Source: JBFXJF01 sp050175155
GTDB lineage: Bacteria; Bacillota; Bacilli; Tepidibacillales; Tepidibacillaceae
Direction: 5' to 3'
Length of the DNA: 35,159 nt
Assembly: GCA_050175155.1 (NCBI GenBank)
Contig: JBFXJF010000023.1
Location: 1-35,159 of the forward strand
A program made the position numbers and the translations under genes. The notes under the pieces are model-generated. The model did no database searches, was not told the DNA's origin, and saw only the letters and a program-made list of their open reading frames with translations. Of this stretch, positions 24,291-32,815 are shown one piece after another. How positions within the stretch are numbered: the first letter of the stretch is position 1; each line of letters starts with the position of its first letter.

Positions 24291-25346
24291 TCACGGGTAG
24301 CAAGGTATATAAGTTAAACCTAGTTCTTGCTCCCAACCCATCATTATATTTAAATTTTGCACAGCCTGCCCAGCTGCACCCTTCATTAAATTGTCAATAA
24401 CTGAAAAAATAATTAGTCTTTTAGTTCGTTGATCAAGATAAATGCTTATATCGCAAAAGTTAGTCCCATATACATTTTTAGTTTCTGGATATTTACCTTC
24501 CTCACATAATCTTATAAATGGTTGTTTTCCATATGCATCCTGATACAGATTAAAAATTTCGTCATATGTCGTTTCTATATCTAAATCAATATAGATAGAA
24601 GACAAAATTCCTCTCGTCATCGGAACAAGATGCGGCATCATTTGAATAGTGTGAGACTTTCCATCTAGTAAAGAAATAATCTGCTCAACCTCTGGTATAT
24701 GTTTATGTGTTCCAACCTTATATACTTTAAAATTATCATTCACTTCAGAGAAATTGGTTCCCCTACTAAGTCCCCTACCTGCTCCAGATACTCCCGATTT
24801 AGCATCAATAATTATTGATTTTACAGGAACATGATTATTAAATAACGGAGCTAATGCAAGTAATATTCCTGTTGCATAACAGCCTGGATTAGCAATGTAA
24901 TTCGCCTTCCTAATATCTTCATAGAACCATTCTGCTAGACCGTATGTTGCTTGCTCTAATAAATCATTACTTGGTGACTCCAATTGATACCATTGTCTAT
25001 AGATGTCAGGATTCTTCAATCTGAAATCTCCTGATAAATCAATCACTTTAAAACCATGTCTTAAGAAAATTGGGCCTAAATCTGTGCTTACCCCTGAGGG
25101 AGTTGCCAAAAAAACAATTTCAACACTTTTCCTTAGTTCAATAAGCTGTTCATCTGATAATTCTCCAATTGTATCTATAGCTATATCAATAAAACCCTTC
25201 AAGTGAGGATAAATATCTAAGACAGATTGGTATGCCTGATTACTAGCATAAAGTTTATAAATATTTAATTTGGGGTGTTGAATTATAAGTCTAATTAATT
25301 CTAAACCACTATAACCAGTTGCTCCTACCACTAAGACATTCACCAA
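24291..25346 (-). CDS. argC: N-acetyl-gamma-glutamyl-phosphate reductase
   Basis: NADPH-dependent reduction of acetylglutamyl phosphate to the semialdehyde. 351 residues. The NAD(P)-binding start VLVVGATGYSGLELIRL is at 4-20, the catalytic Cys in ANPGCYATG near 150, and HKHIPEVEQ near 213. Start is TTG 25346 or the next codon, GTG 25343; GAAAGGAAGTGAG lies upstream and cannot decide between them. It is the first gene of argCJBDFGH, which runs with small gaps or overlaps. Confidence 0.95.
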   Translation of the reverse strand: MVNVLVVGATGYSGLELIRLIIQHPKLNIYKLYASNQAYQSVLDIYPHLKGFIDIAIDTIGELSDEQLIELRKSVEIVFLATPSGVSTDLGPIFLRHGFKVIDLSGDFRLKNPDIYRQWYQLESPSNDLLEQATYGLAEWFYEDIRKANYIANPGCYATGILLALAPLFNNHVPVKSIIIDAKSGVSGAGRGLSRGTNFSEVNDNFKVYKVGTHKHIPEVEQIISLLDGKSHTIQMMPHLVPMTRGILSSIYIDLDIETTYDEIFNLYQDAYGKQPFIRLCEEGKYPETKNVYGTNFCDISIYLDQRTKRLIIFSVIDNLMKGAAGQAVQNLNIMMGWEQELGLTYIPCYP

Positions 25347-25408
25347 TTTATCTCACTTCCTTTCAGGTTTTTAACTTATATTTTATTCTTTATATTTATG
25401 AAAATATA

Positions 25409-25422
25409 CGCATAATTATACA
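25409..25422. promoter_or_regulatory. ARG box over the proximal argC promoter
   Basis: Minus-strand TGTATAATTATGCG fits the TGNAT-N4-ATNCA ArgR/AhrC consensus with one mismatch. It covers the -10 of the promoter at 25443-25415, so bound ArgR would exclude RNA polymerase. The following TATATTTTCATAAA may be a weaker second site. Confidence 0.55.
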
Positions 25423-25443
25423 TATTTATATCTAATTAAGCAA
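25415..25443 (-). promoter_or_regulatory. Second (proximal) promoter of the arg operon
   Basis: On the minus strand, -35 TTGCTT (25443-25438), 17 nt, then perfect -10 TATAAT (25420-25415). It lies downstream of the T-box terminator, so transcripts from it escape T-box control. Confidence 0.6.
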
Positions 25444-25467
25444 TATATTTTTTTAGAAAAATGAAAT

Positions 25468-25502
25468 AAAAAAAAAGACTCATCTCAAAAGGACGAAAGT
25501 CT
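25468..25502 (-). terminator. T-box leader terminator
   Basis: AGACT (25502-25498) pairs with AGTCT (25480-25476), with an inner CGTC/GATG helix, followed by a run of nine T (25476-25468). It competes with the antiterminator formed around the T-box sequence. Confidence 0.85.
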
Positions 25503-25702
25503 CGCGGTACCACCTTTATTAAACATATATGAATAAATTATATATATGTTCACTCAAACCCTTTAACGTAGGGATACGTTCTGCTCATCACAGACTCTTA
25601 GGAATGGGTTCAGTCAATAAGTAGTGGAAACTTTCACCAAATGTTTCCCTCTCTAAGCAAACTTACTCAACCTAATATTTCCTTCATCAATTTATTATAT
25701 TA
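25468..25702 (-). promoter_or_regulatory. T-box riboswitch leader of argCJBDFGH
   Basis: tRNA-sensing leader on the minus strand. The T-box sequence AAAGGTGGTACCGCG is at 25517-25503, with bulge TGGT (25512-25509) for the tRNA acceptor end. Stem I is closed by TTAGG/CCTAA and TAAGT/ACTTA, contains AGTA on the 5' side, AGAGA and GGTGAAAG in the distal part. The specifier strand reads GAA-CCC-A (25611-25605): the triplet after GAA and before the usual purine is CCC, proline. Shifting by one gives CCA, also proline, or ACC/AAC. Stem III is AACGTA-TCCC-TACGTT (25580-25565), followed by an AACATATA/TATATGTT hairpin. The T at the variable bulge position suits a tRNA with A73. No arginine codon occurs in the loop. 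Confidence 0.93.
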
Positions 25703-25709
25703 ATAATTT

Positions 25710-25737
25710 ATTTTACTACATTATGATAGAATGTCAA
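25710..25737 (-). promoter_or_regulatory. Distal promoter of the T-box leader and arg operon
   Basis: On the minus strand, consensus -35 TTGACA (25737-25732), 16 nt, then -10 TAAAAT (25715-25710; 5 of 6). Start near 25702, just before stem I. No terminator is visible between the transketolase stop (25756) and this promoter, so read-through transcripts would also meet the T-box. Confidence 0.75.
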
Positions 25738-25755
25738 GATGTGCAACCAGCTAAA

Positions 25756-26691
25756 TTATTTTTTATTTATTATATCTTTTGCCTTAGCAATAATATTTTC
25801 TTTTGTTAAACCATATTTCTCTAACAACTCATCGGGCTTTCCTGATTCTCCGAACGTATCCTCAACACCCACTCTATTAACAAAGGTTGGCTCTGATTCT
25901 GCAACAACTTCAGCTACAGCTCCGCCTAATCCACCATATATATTATGTTCTTCGGCTGTTACAATACCCTTCGTCTCTTTTGCCGCCTTAATAATTATAT
26001 CTTTGTCAATCGGCTTAATAGTTGGCATGTTAATTACTCTTGCAGATATCCCCTCTTGCTCCAATTGCTTAGCTGCTTCTAAAGCCGGACTTAACATAAC
26101 TCCCATAGCTATTATTGTAACGTCGGAACCATCTCTTACGGTAACACCTTTTCCAATCTTAAATTTATAATTTTGGTCGAAAACTAACGGAACTTTCGGA
26201 CGACCTAACCGAATATATACAGGTCCATTATACTCAGCTGCTGCTATAATAACCTGTCTTGTTTCTTCCCCATCCGCTGGTACAATAATTGTCATATTAG
26301 GAATTGCTCTCATCATAGCAATATCCTCAATTGCTTGATGTGATGCGCCATCTTCGCCTAATGTTAACCCAGCATGAGTTACTGCAATCTTAACATTCAA
26401 GTTCGGGTAACAGAGAGAATTTCTTATCTGATCCCCTACTCTTAATGAACCAAAAAGTGCAAACGTACTAACAAATGGAATCTTTCCAGCTGTTGCTAAA
26501 CCAGCAGCTGTGCCAATCATGTTAGCTTCAGCAATGCCCATATCAAAAAAACGGTCTGGGTAAGCTTTCGCAAAGTCTACAGTTTTCGTTGACTTCGATA
26601 GATCAGCATCTAATACAACTATATTAGGGTTTTTCCCGCCAACTTCAACTAACGCCTTGCCATATGCGTCTCGGGTTGCTATACCACTCAT
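25756..26691 (-). CDS. Transketolase, C-terminal subunit
   Basis: Carries the pyrimidine-binding and C-terminal domains of a split transketolase (pentose phosphate pathway). 311 residues from ATG 26691 (MSGIATRDAYGKAL). MGIAEANMIGTAAGLA near 50-65 contains the catalytic Glu for the TPP aminopyrimidine, and the segment THAGLTLGEDGASHQAIEDI near 115-134 is typical. The frame extends 24 codons up into the partner gene, but GGAGGGG 7 nt before ATG 26691 and the ATGA overlap with the partner's stop decide the start. Confidence 0.93.
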   Translation of the reverse strand: MSGIATRDAYGKALVEVGGKNPNIVVLDADLSKSTKTVDFAKAYPDRFFDMGIAEANMIGTAAGLATAGKIPFVSTFALFGSLRVGDQIRNSLCYPNLNVKIAVTHAGLTLGEDGASHQAIEDIAMMRAIPNMTIIVPADGEETRQVIIAAAEYNGPVYIRLGRPKVPLVFDQNYKFKIGKGVTVRDGSDVTIIAMGVMLSPALEAAKQLEQEGISARVINMPTIKPIDKDIIIKAAKETKGIVTAEEHNIYGGLGGAVAEVVAESEPTFVNRVGVEDTFGESGKPDELLEKYGLTKENIIAKAKDIINKK

Positions 26692-27527
26692 AGAACTTCC
26701 CCTCCATTCAATTCTTTTAATGCTTGTTCCAGCTGTTCTGCGTTTGGAGCTGTTCCATGCCATTCGACTTTATTTTCCATAAAGGAAACACCTTTTCCCT
26801 TTATAGTGTTAGCAATAATTATTGTTGGCTTTCCTTTAATTTGTTTTGCTTCTTGAATTGCTTGATCAATCTGATTCAGATCGTGCCCATCTATTGTTAT
26901 AACGTGCCAACCAAATGCACGAAATTTATCATCAACAGGTGACGGGTTCATAATATTTTGAATAGTACCATCAATTTGTAGTTGGTTATAATCCAAAAAT
27001 GCAGTCAAATTATCTAACTTGTAATGAGCTGCTGACATCGCTGCTTCCCAAATCATGCCTTCTTGAATTTCACCATCACCTAATAACGTATATACTCGGT
27101 AATCCCTCTTATCTAACTTGCCTGCTAAAGCTATCCCATTCGATACAGAAAGTCCTTGTCCAAGAGATCCTGTACTCATCTCTACACCAGGAAGTGACTT
27201 CCTACTAGGATGTCCTTGTAAACGGGAATTTATTTTACGAAATGTCATTAACTCCTCAACAGGAAAAAATTCCTTTTCCGCTAAAACCCCATAAAGAACA
27301 GGACTAGCATGTCCTTTACTTAAAACAAATCGATCTCGATCAGGGTCTTGTGCGTTCTCAGGGCCATAGTTCATCTCATTAAAATAGAGAACAGTTAAGA
27401 TGTCTACCGCAGATAATGAACCACCAGGGTGCCCTGAGCTCGCTTCTGCAACCATCTCTACTATGTGCTTCCTAATTTTATTTGCCCTTAACTTTAATAT
27501 ATCTACAACTTGCTCATCTAAAGCCAC
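26688..27527 (-). CDS. Transketolase, N-terminal (TPP diphosphate-binding) subunit
   Basis: 279 residues. The TPP motif runs from GDGEIQEG to YNQLQIDG (about 147-178), and SSGHPGGSLSAVD near 30-42 and SKGHASPVLYG near 69-79 are conserved. It forms the active site together with the next gene product. The start is GTG 27527, 7 nt behind GGAGGGG. Two-gene transketolases are widespread in Firmicutes and Archaea. Confidence 0.94.
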   Translation of the reverse strand: MALDEQVVDILKLRANKIRKHIVEMVAEASSGHPGGSLSAVDILTVLYFNEMNYGPENAQDPDRDRFVLSKGHASPVLYGVLAEKEFFPVEELMTFRKINSRLQGHPSRKSLPGVEMSTGSLGQGLSVSNGIALAGKLDKRDYRVYTLLGDGEIQEGMIWEAAMSAAHYKLDNLTAFLDYNQLQIDGTIQNIMNPSPVDDKFRAFGWHVITIDGHDLNQIDQAIQEAKQIKGKPTIIIANTIKGKGVSFMENKVEWHGTAPNAEQLEQALKELNGGEVL

Positions 27528-27556
27528 TTAATATCCCCTCCAAAAATATAATATAA

Positions 27557-28411
27557 CTAATATTTTTTAAAACCCTTACCCAGTACTTCATACGTATTTG
27601 TCACTATAATAAAAGCATTAGGATCAATTGATCTAATTGCCTCTTTAAGTCTCGTCGTATCCCTTTGCGAAAAAACTACCATTAGTATTCGCTTTGGTTC
27701 ACCAGTGTATCCTCCCGTTGCGTTTAATATAGTAACGCCTCGATCCAACTTCTTTAAAATTATTTGACCAATCTTCTCCTGCTCATGAGATATTATGTAA
27801 GCAACTTTGGATACCTTTAAACCTAATTGCACAGCATCAATAGTTTTGCTTATTATGTACAAAGAAATTAAAGCGAACATCGCCTTTTCGATTCCTAAAA
27901 ACACTCCTGCGGCAAAAATAATTACTCCATCTAAAAACAATACTATTGTACCTAAACCAATCCCCGTATATTTATTTATAATCTGAACAATTACATCAGT
28001 TCCGCCAGTCGAACCCCTTCCCCGAAAGGCCAGCCCTAATCCAAACCCCAAGCCTACACCACCGAAAACAGAGGCTAATAATAATTGATCTGTCAGTGGT
28101 GTTAAATCCCTTGTGAGATAAATAAATAGCGGCAGTAATAAAGAACCCATAAACGTTTTCAATCCATAGTTTCTTCCTAAAATAATTATACCCGTTATAA
28201 ATATAGGAACATTTAAAGTCCACTGAATATATGCTGCTTCGATACCTGAAATATGCTCTACAATTGTACTAATACCACTTACCCCACCAGTAACAATACC
28301 ATTAGGATTTAGAAACAAGTTAAAGGTTAAAGCAATAATCAAACACCCTAATAATATCGAGGTATAGTCTGTAACTAATTTACTAAAAGGGATTTTTTTC
28401 TGTTCCAGCAT
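27557..28411 (-). CDS. YitT-family (YvjA-like) membrane protein
   Basis: 284 residues. About five or six TM segments (20-190) contain GGVSGISTIVEHISG near 41-55 and the GRGSTGGTDVIVQIINK motif near 130-146. A C-terminal soluble DUF2179 domain (about 205-280) includes the LDRGVTILNATGGYTG stretch. The family's transport substrate is not established. It lies between prfB and the transketolase genes; B. subtilis yvjA, a member of this family, is, as I recall, also near ftsEX-prfB. ATG follows AAGGAG by 8 nt; the gap to prfB is 23 nt. Confidence 0.9.
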   Translation of the reverse strand: MLEQKKIPFSKLVTDYTSILLGCLIIALTFNLFLNPNGIVTGGVSGISTIVEHISGIEAAYIQWTLNVPIFITGIIILGRNYGLKTFMGSLLLPLFIYLTRDLTPLTDQLLLASVFGGVGLGFGLGLAFRGRGSTGGTDVIVQIINKYTGIGLGTIVLFLDGVIIFAAGVFLGIEKAMFALISLYIISKTIDAVQLGLKVSKVAYIISHEQEKIGQIILKKLDRGVTILNATGGYTGEPKRILMVVFSQRDTTRLKEAIRSIDPNAFIIVTNTYEVLGKGFKKY

Positions 28412-28434
28412 AATTACTGCTCCTTAACAAAGTT

Positions 28435-29542
28435 TTATTTAGCTATTTTGCTTCGTAAATATGCATCGATAAAACTATCGATATTCCCATCCATAACTGA
28501 ATTTACATTACCTACTTCTGTATTCGTCCGATGATCTTTTACCATCGAGTATGGATGAAATACATAAGAGCGTATTTGGCTACCCCAAGCAATCTCTTTT
28601 TGTTCTCCGCGCACTTTTGCTGCTTCCTTTTCTTGTTCCTCTTTTTGCAAATCGTATAACTTTGCCTTTAAAAGTTTCATAGCACTTTCACGATTCTTTA
28701 TTTGTGAACGTTCTGATTGGCAGGTAACTACTGTTCCAGTAGGCATATATGTTATTCTTACAGCGGAATCTGTCGTGTTTACATGTTGCCCGCCCGCTCC
28801 ACCCGAACGGTAGGTATCTATTTTTAAATCATCACTTTTAATTTCAATATCGATATCATCATCTAGTTCAGGTAGCACATTAACAGAACTAAAAGAGGTA
28901 TGTCTTCTCCCTGAGGAATCAAATGGAGAAATCCTAACCAAACGATGAACACCCTTTTCAGCCTTTAAATAACCATAGGAATTATTCCCTTTGATTAGAA
29001 GCGTTACACTCTTTATTCCAGCCTCATCACCATTCAGGTAATCTAATATCTCCGTTTTATAGCCATGCTCCTCTGCCCACCTTGTGTACATACGAAGCAG
29101 CATCTGAGCCCAGTCTTGGGATTCGGTACCCCCTGCACCTGGATGTATTTCCACTATAGCATTATTCTTATCATAAGTTTCACTTAATAGTAGTTGTAAT
29201 TCAAAATTTAATAAATTCTTACGAAAATTTCTAGTTCCAATATCCGTTTCCTTTAAGAGCGCTTCGTCACTCTCACCAACCGCCAATTCAAGCATTAGGT
29301 TCAAATCTTCATATTGTTCGATAAGCTCATCAATTTTGTCTATTTGCTCCTTAAGTTGGTTAGTTTCGTTTATTACTTTTTGAGCTGAATTTTGATCATT
29401 CCAAAACTCGGGAGCATTCATCTTTTCTTCCAGTTCGATGATTTGCTCTCTTTTTCTATCTAAGTCAAAGTGACCCCCTAATTTCATTCAATCTATTACT
29501 CAACTTTTCCAATTCGTACTTAATTTCACTATCAGCAATCAT
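28435..29542 (-). CDS. prfB: Peptide chain release factor 2 (programmed +1 frameshift)
   Basis: Recognises UGA and UAA stop codons. Full product about 368 residues: 25 codons from ATG 29542 (MIADSEIKYELEKL), then TGA at 29467-29465, codon 26. The ribosome must slip +1 at CTT-TGA-C to continue as DLDRKREQIIELEE in the long frame (29466-28435). The internal Shine-Dalgarno AGGGGGT directly before CTTTGAC is the classical stimulator, so the break is regulation, not mutation. The anticodon-like tripeptide SPF (RISPFDSSGRRHTSF) marks RF2, and the catalytic GGQ is in GGAGGQHVNTT. ATG follows GAGGTG by 7 nt; 14 nt separate it from secA. Confidence 0.97.
29465..29480 (-). promoter_or_regulatory. RF2 autoregulatory frameshift site
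   Basis: Minus-strand AGGGGGTCACTTTGAC: internal Shine-Dalgarno, slippery CTT codon and in-frame TGA at codon 26. When RF2 is scarce, the ribosome shifts +1 and makes RF2; when RF2 is abundant, translation stops here. Confidence 0.95.
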
Positions 29543-29556
29543 TTACCTACACCTCT

Positions 29557-32058
29557 TTATCTACCACAACAGTTTTTATATTTCTTACCACTACCACACG
29601 GGCAAACTTCGTTTCTGCCAATCTTATCCTCACTTACAACAGGAGCTTTTTTAACAACTTCCTCTTTTGAGTTAACTGCTTGACCAACGGCAACAGCTTC
29701 CCTTTGCAAGTTGTTATGCACCTGAGCCTTCATAATATAAGTAGCAACATCTTCTTCAATAGTTTGAATCATGCCTTGGAACATCTCAAACGCTTCTTTT
29801 TGATATTCCTGCAATGGATTAGATTGACCATAAGCACGCAAGTGAATCCCTTGTCTTAATTGATCCATCGCATCTATATGATCCATCCACTTACTGTCTA
29901 CTGCTCTAAGTAGAATTACCTTCTCGAATTCACGCATTCTCTCGCCAAGCTCTTCTTCACGTATACAATATTCCTTCTCTACTAATTGACGGAAAAACTC
30001 AATGATTTCCTCGGGTTCCTTACCCCAAATATCTTTTTCGACAATCGTGTTTAGAGTTAAAAAAGTTCTGTTAGAGTGCTCAACAATCTCTTTCAATTCC
30101 CATTCTTCAGTAATCAATTCCTCCGGACAGTGTAAGTGAACAATACGTTCAACATAATTCATAATCATACTAATTATAACAGCTCGTAAATTCTCGCTAC
30201 CCAACACCTCACGTCTTTGCCCATATATAACTTCACGATGTTTATTCATAACATCATCATATTGTAGAACGATTCTTCGAGTGTCAAAGTTATTGCCCTC
30301 TACTCTTTTTTGTGCTTGTTCTAGGGCTCTTGATACCAACTTGCTTTCTATTGGTTGATCTTCTTCCATACCTAGCTTGTCCATCATGGTCATAATATGG
30401 TCAGCGCCAAATTTCCTCATTAAATCATCCTGCAAGGATAAAAAGAATTGAGTAGAACCAGGGTCTCCTTGACGACCGGAACGTCCACGTAATTGGTTAT
30501 CTATACGTCTGCTCTCGTGTCGTTCAGTACCAATAATGTGAAGCCCACCAATCCCCGCTACACCCTGACCAAGTACTATATCTGTACCACGACCAGCCAT
30601 ATTAGTAGCAATAGTTATCATCCCTGACAAACCCGCATCAGCAACTATCTCCGCTTCTTGGGCATGAAATTTTGCGTTAAGGACATTATGCGGAATACCT
30701 TTACGAGTTAATAATTCCGATAAAATTTCTGATTTTTCAATAGAAATAGTACCTACTAAAACTGGTTGTTTTACTTGATATCTCTTCTCGATTTCATTTA
30801 TCGCCGCTCTATATTTTGCGCCCTCAGATTTAAATACAACATCGGGGTGATCTTCTCTAATCATTGGCATATTTGTTGGAATAACAACTACATCTAACCC
30901 ATAAATTTTGCGAAATTCTTCTTCTTCTGTTTTCGCTGTACCTGTCATACCAGCCAATTTTTTATACATCCTAAAATAATTTTGAATAGTAATAGTAGCT
31001 AATGTCATGCTCTCATTTTGGACATTAAGTCCTTCTTTTGCTTCAATACTTTGGTGTAACCCATCACTATAACGACGCCCATTCATTAGTCGTCCTGTGA
31101 AATCATCAACAATTATTATTTCCCCATCCTGCACTACATAATCTCGATCACGCTTCATCATAACATGAGCTTTCAAGGATTGTGTAATATGGTGATTTAA
31201 AATTATATGCTCTGTATCAAATAAATTATCTATGCTAAAGGCCTTCTCAGCCTTTCCTACCCCAACCTCCGTTAAAACAACTGAGTTGGTTTTTTCATCT
31301 AGAATATAATCCTGTTCCTCTTTAAACTTTCTAACTAATTGTGCAGCTACTGCATAAAGACTTGTAGATTTTGCAGCTTTTCCTGAAATAATTAGGGGTG
31401 TTCTAGCCTCATCAATTAAGATACTATCTACTTCATCAATAATCGCATAATTAAGTGGGCGTTGAGCTAAATGCTCTATATATAGAACCATATTGTCCCT
31501 TAGATAGTCGAAGCCAAACTCATTATTTGTACCGTAAGTTATATCAGCATTATATGCTTCCTGTTTTTCTTTTGCGGTAATTCCGTTAAGATTAAGACCA
31601 ACGGTTAACCCTAAGAATTCAAAAATTTTCCCCATCTGATTTCTATCGCGTGTTGCAAGATATTCATTAACAGTAATAATATGAACTCCTTTGCCCGTCA
31701 ATGCATTCAAATATGCAGGAAGAGTTGCTACAAGAGTTTTACCTTCACCGGTTTTCATCTCGGAAATTTTACCTTCGTGAAGTGTAATCCCTCCAATTAA
31801 TTGAACATCAAAATGTCTCATCTGAAGTACCCTTGCTGATGCTTCTCTGACAACTGCAAAAGTCTCTGGAAGAAGGTCTTCTAAGCTTTCTCCATTATTA
31901 TATCTTTCTTTAAATTCATCTGTTTTACTCCTTAAGTCACTATCCGATAACTCCTTAATTTGTTCCTCTAGCCTGTTAATTTGTAATACATATTTGCTCA
32001 TTCTTTTTAATTCTTTATCGTTTGTATCACCTATTACCTTTTTTAATAGACCAAGCAT
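29557..32058 (-). CDS. secA: Preprotein translocase ATPase SecA
   Basis: Motor that pushes unfolded proteins through SecYEG. 833 residues. Walker A MKTGEGKT (101-108), DEVDSILIDEA near 208-218 (DEAD-type motif II), TNMAGRGTDI near 490 and the second-domain GRSGRQGDPG near 525. The C-terminal zinc tail CPCGSGKKYKNCCG, which binds SecB-like partners or lipid and ribosome, is complete. ATG follows GAGAGGGG by 10 nt. It heads the probable secA-prfB-yitT-transketolase unit. Confidence 0.98.
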   Translation of the reverse strand: MLGLLKKVIGDTNDKELKRMSKYVLQINRLEEQIKELSDSDLRSKTDEFKERYNNGESLEDLLPETFAVVREASARVLQMRHFDVQLIGGITLHEGKISEMKTGEGKTLVATLPAYLNALTGKGVHIITVNEYLATRDRNQMGKIFEFLGLTVGLNLNGITAKEKQEAYNADITYGTNNEFGFDYLRDNMVLYIEHLAQRPLNYAIIDEVDSILIDEARTPLIISGKAAKSTSLYAVAAQLVRKFKEEQDYILDEKTNSVVLTEVGVGKAEKAFSIDNLFDTEHIILNHHITQSLKAHVMMKRDRDYVVQDGEIIIVDDFTGRLMNGRRYSDGLHQSIEAKEGLNVQNESMTLATITIQNYFRMYKKLAGMTGTAKTEEEEFRKIYGLDVVVIPTNMPMIREDHPDVVFKSEGAKYRAAINEIEKRYQVKQPVLVGTISIEKSEILSELLTRKGIPHNVLNAKFHAQEAEIVADAGLSGMITIATNMAGRGTDIVLGQGVAGIGGLHIIGTERHESRRIDNQLRGRSGRQGDPGSTQFFLSLQDDLMRKFGADHIMTMMDKLGMEEDQPIESKLVSRALEQAQKRVEGNNFDTRRIVLQYDDVMNKHREVIYGQRREVLGSENLRAVIISMIMNYVERIVHLHCPEELITEEWELKEIVEHSNRTFLTLNTIVEKDIWGKEPEEIIEFFRQLVEKEYCIREEELGERMREFEKVILLRAVDSKWMDHIDAMDQLRQGIHLRAYGQSNPLQEYQKEAFEMFQGMIQTIEEDVATYIMKAQVHNNLQREAVAVGQAVNSKEEVVKKAPVVSEDKIGRNEVCPCGSGKKYKNCCGR

Positions 32059-32119
32059 TACAGTATATCCCCTCTCAAATCTAGATAAAGCCTAATTTTT
32101 AGAATCTTGCCTTTATTTT

Positions 32120-32148
32120 ATCATACTTTTACATTAGAAATGGTTAAA
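32120..32148 (-). promoter_or_regulatory. Possible secA promoter
   Basis: On the minus strand, weak -35 TTTAAC (32148-32143), 17 nt, then -10 TATGAT (32125-32120; 5 of 6), in the 208-nt gap between secA and the divergent sigma gene. No convincing promoter was seen for the sigma gene in the rest of that gap; CGTC at 32231-32234 lacks a matching AAC-type -35. Confidence 0.4.
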
Positions 32149-32266
32149 AACTATTTTTACTATATATTATACTATTTATATCACTAACTAAACAATTTCT
32201 AAAGATTTGCAGTGTTTTTCTATTATCTTTCGTCTAAGTATGTGAGAAGACAGAAAGGAGGGGATT

Positions 32267-32815
32267 ATGTATACAGATGAACAATTAATCAAACTCGTTC
32301 TTTCGGGTAACGAACAGATGTATCGTGAAATCGTCATTCGCTATCAGCACAAAGTTTTTTCTGTATCCATGAAGTTTGCTAATCACCATGATTCAGAGGA
32401 TATTGCTCAAGAGGTTTTCCTTCAAGCATACAAGTCCCTTAATACCTTTCGCTTTGGTTCAAACTTCTCAACGTGGCTTTACAGAATAACAGTTAACAAG
32501 TGTTTGGATTGGAAAAGAAAAAATAAGAATCTTTTAAAAACAGATGAATTTAAAGAAGAAATTACGCAAAGTATTACAACGGATTTATTTCTAGAGGATT
32601 TATTATTACAAAAGGATCAAGAAGAACAACTTAAAATTATTATTACTAAACTTCCCGAAGTATATCAAGTCGTCATTACCTTATATTATTTTGAAAATCT
32701 ATCTTATCAAGATATAGCTAAAAAATTAAATGTAGCAAAAAAAACGGTAGAATCGAGATTGTATAGAGGGAGACAGATGATAAAAGAACTTAATGTTAAG
32801 GAGGACATTAAATGA
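32267..32815 (+). CDS. ECF-type RNA polymerase sigma factor
   Basis: 182 residues with only regions 2 and 4, as in extracytoplasmic-function sigma factors. Region 2 (about 13-85) includes HDSEDIAQEVFLQAYKSL and FSTWLYRITVNKCLDWKRK. Region 4 (about 125-178) holds the helix-turn-helix LSYQDIAKKLNVAKKTVESRLYRG. A strong AAAGGAGGGG precedes the ATG. The next gene overlaps by 4 nt and encodes a zinc anti-sigma factor. Similarity to the SigW/SigM group and the envelope-type targets suggest an envelope stress role; the signal is unknown. Confidence 0.93.
   Translation: MYTDEQLIKLVLSGNEQMYREIVIRYQHKVFSVSMKFANHHDSEDIAQEVFLQAYKSLNTFRFGSNFSTWLYRITVNKCLDWKRKNKNLLKTDEFKEEITQSITTDLFLEDLLLQKDQEEQLKIIITKLPEVYQVVITLYYFENLSYQDIAKKLNVAKKTVESRLYRGRQMIKELNVKEDIK

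Noticed and set aside
32187..32234. Autoregulated ECF promoter for the sigma gene (CTAAAC...CGTC)
   Set aside because: Spacing between the AAC-like element and CGTC is wrong (about 38 nt) and no TGAAAC is present.
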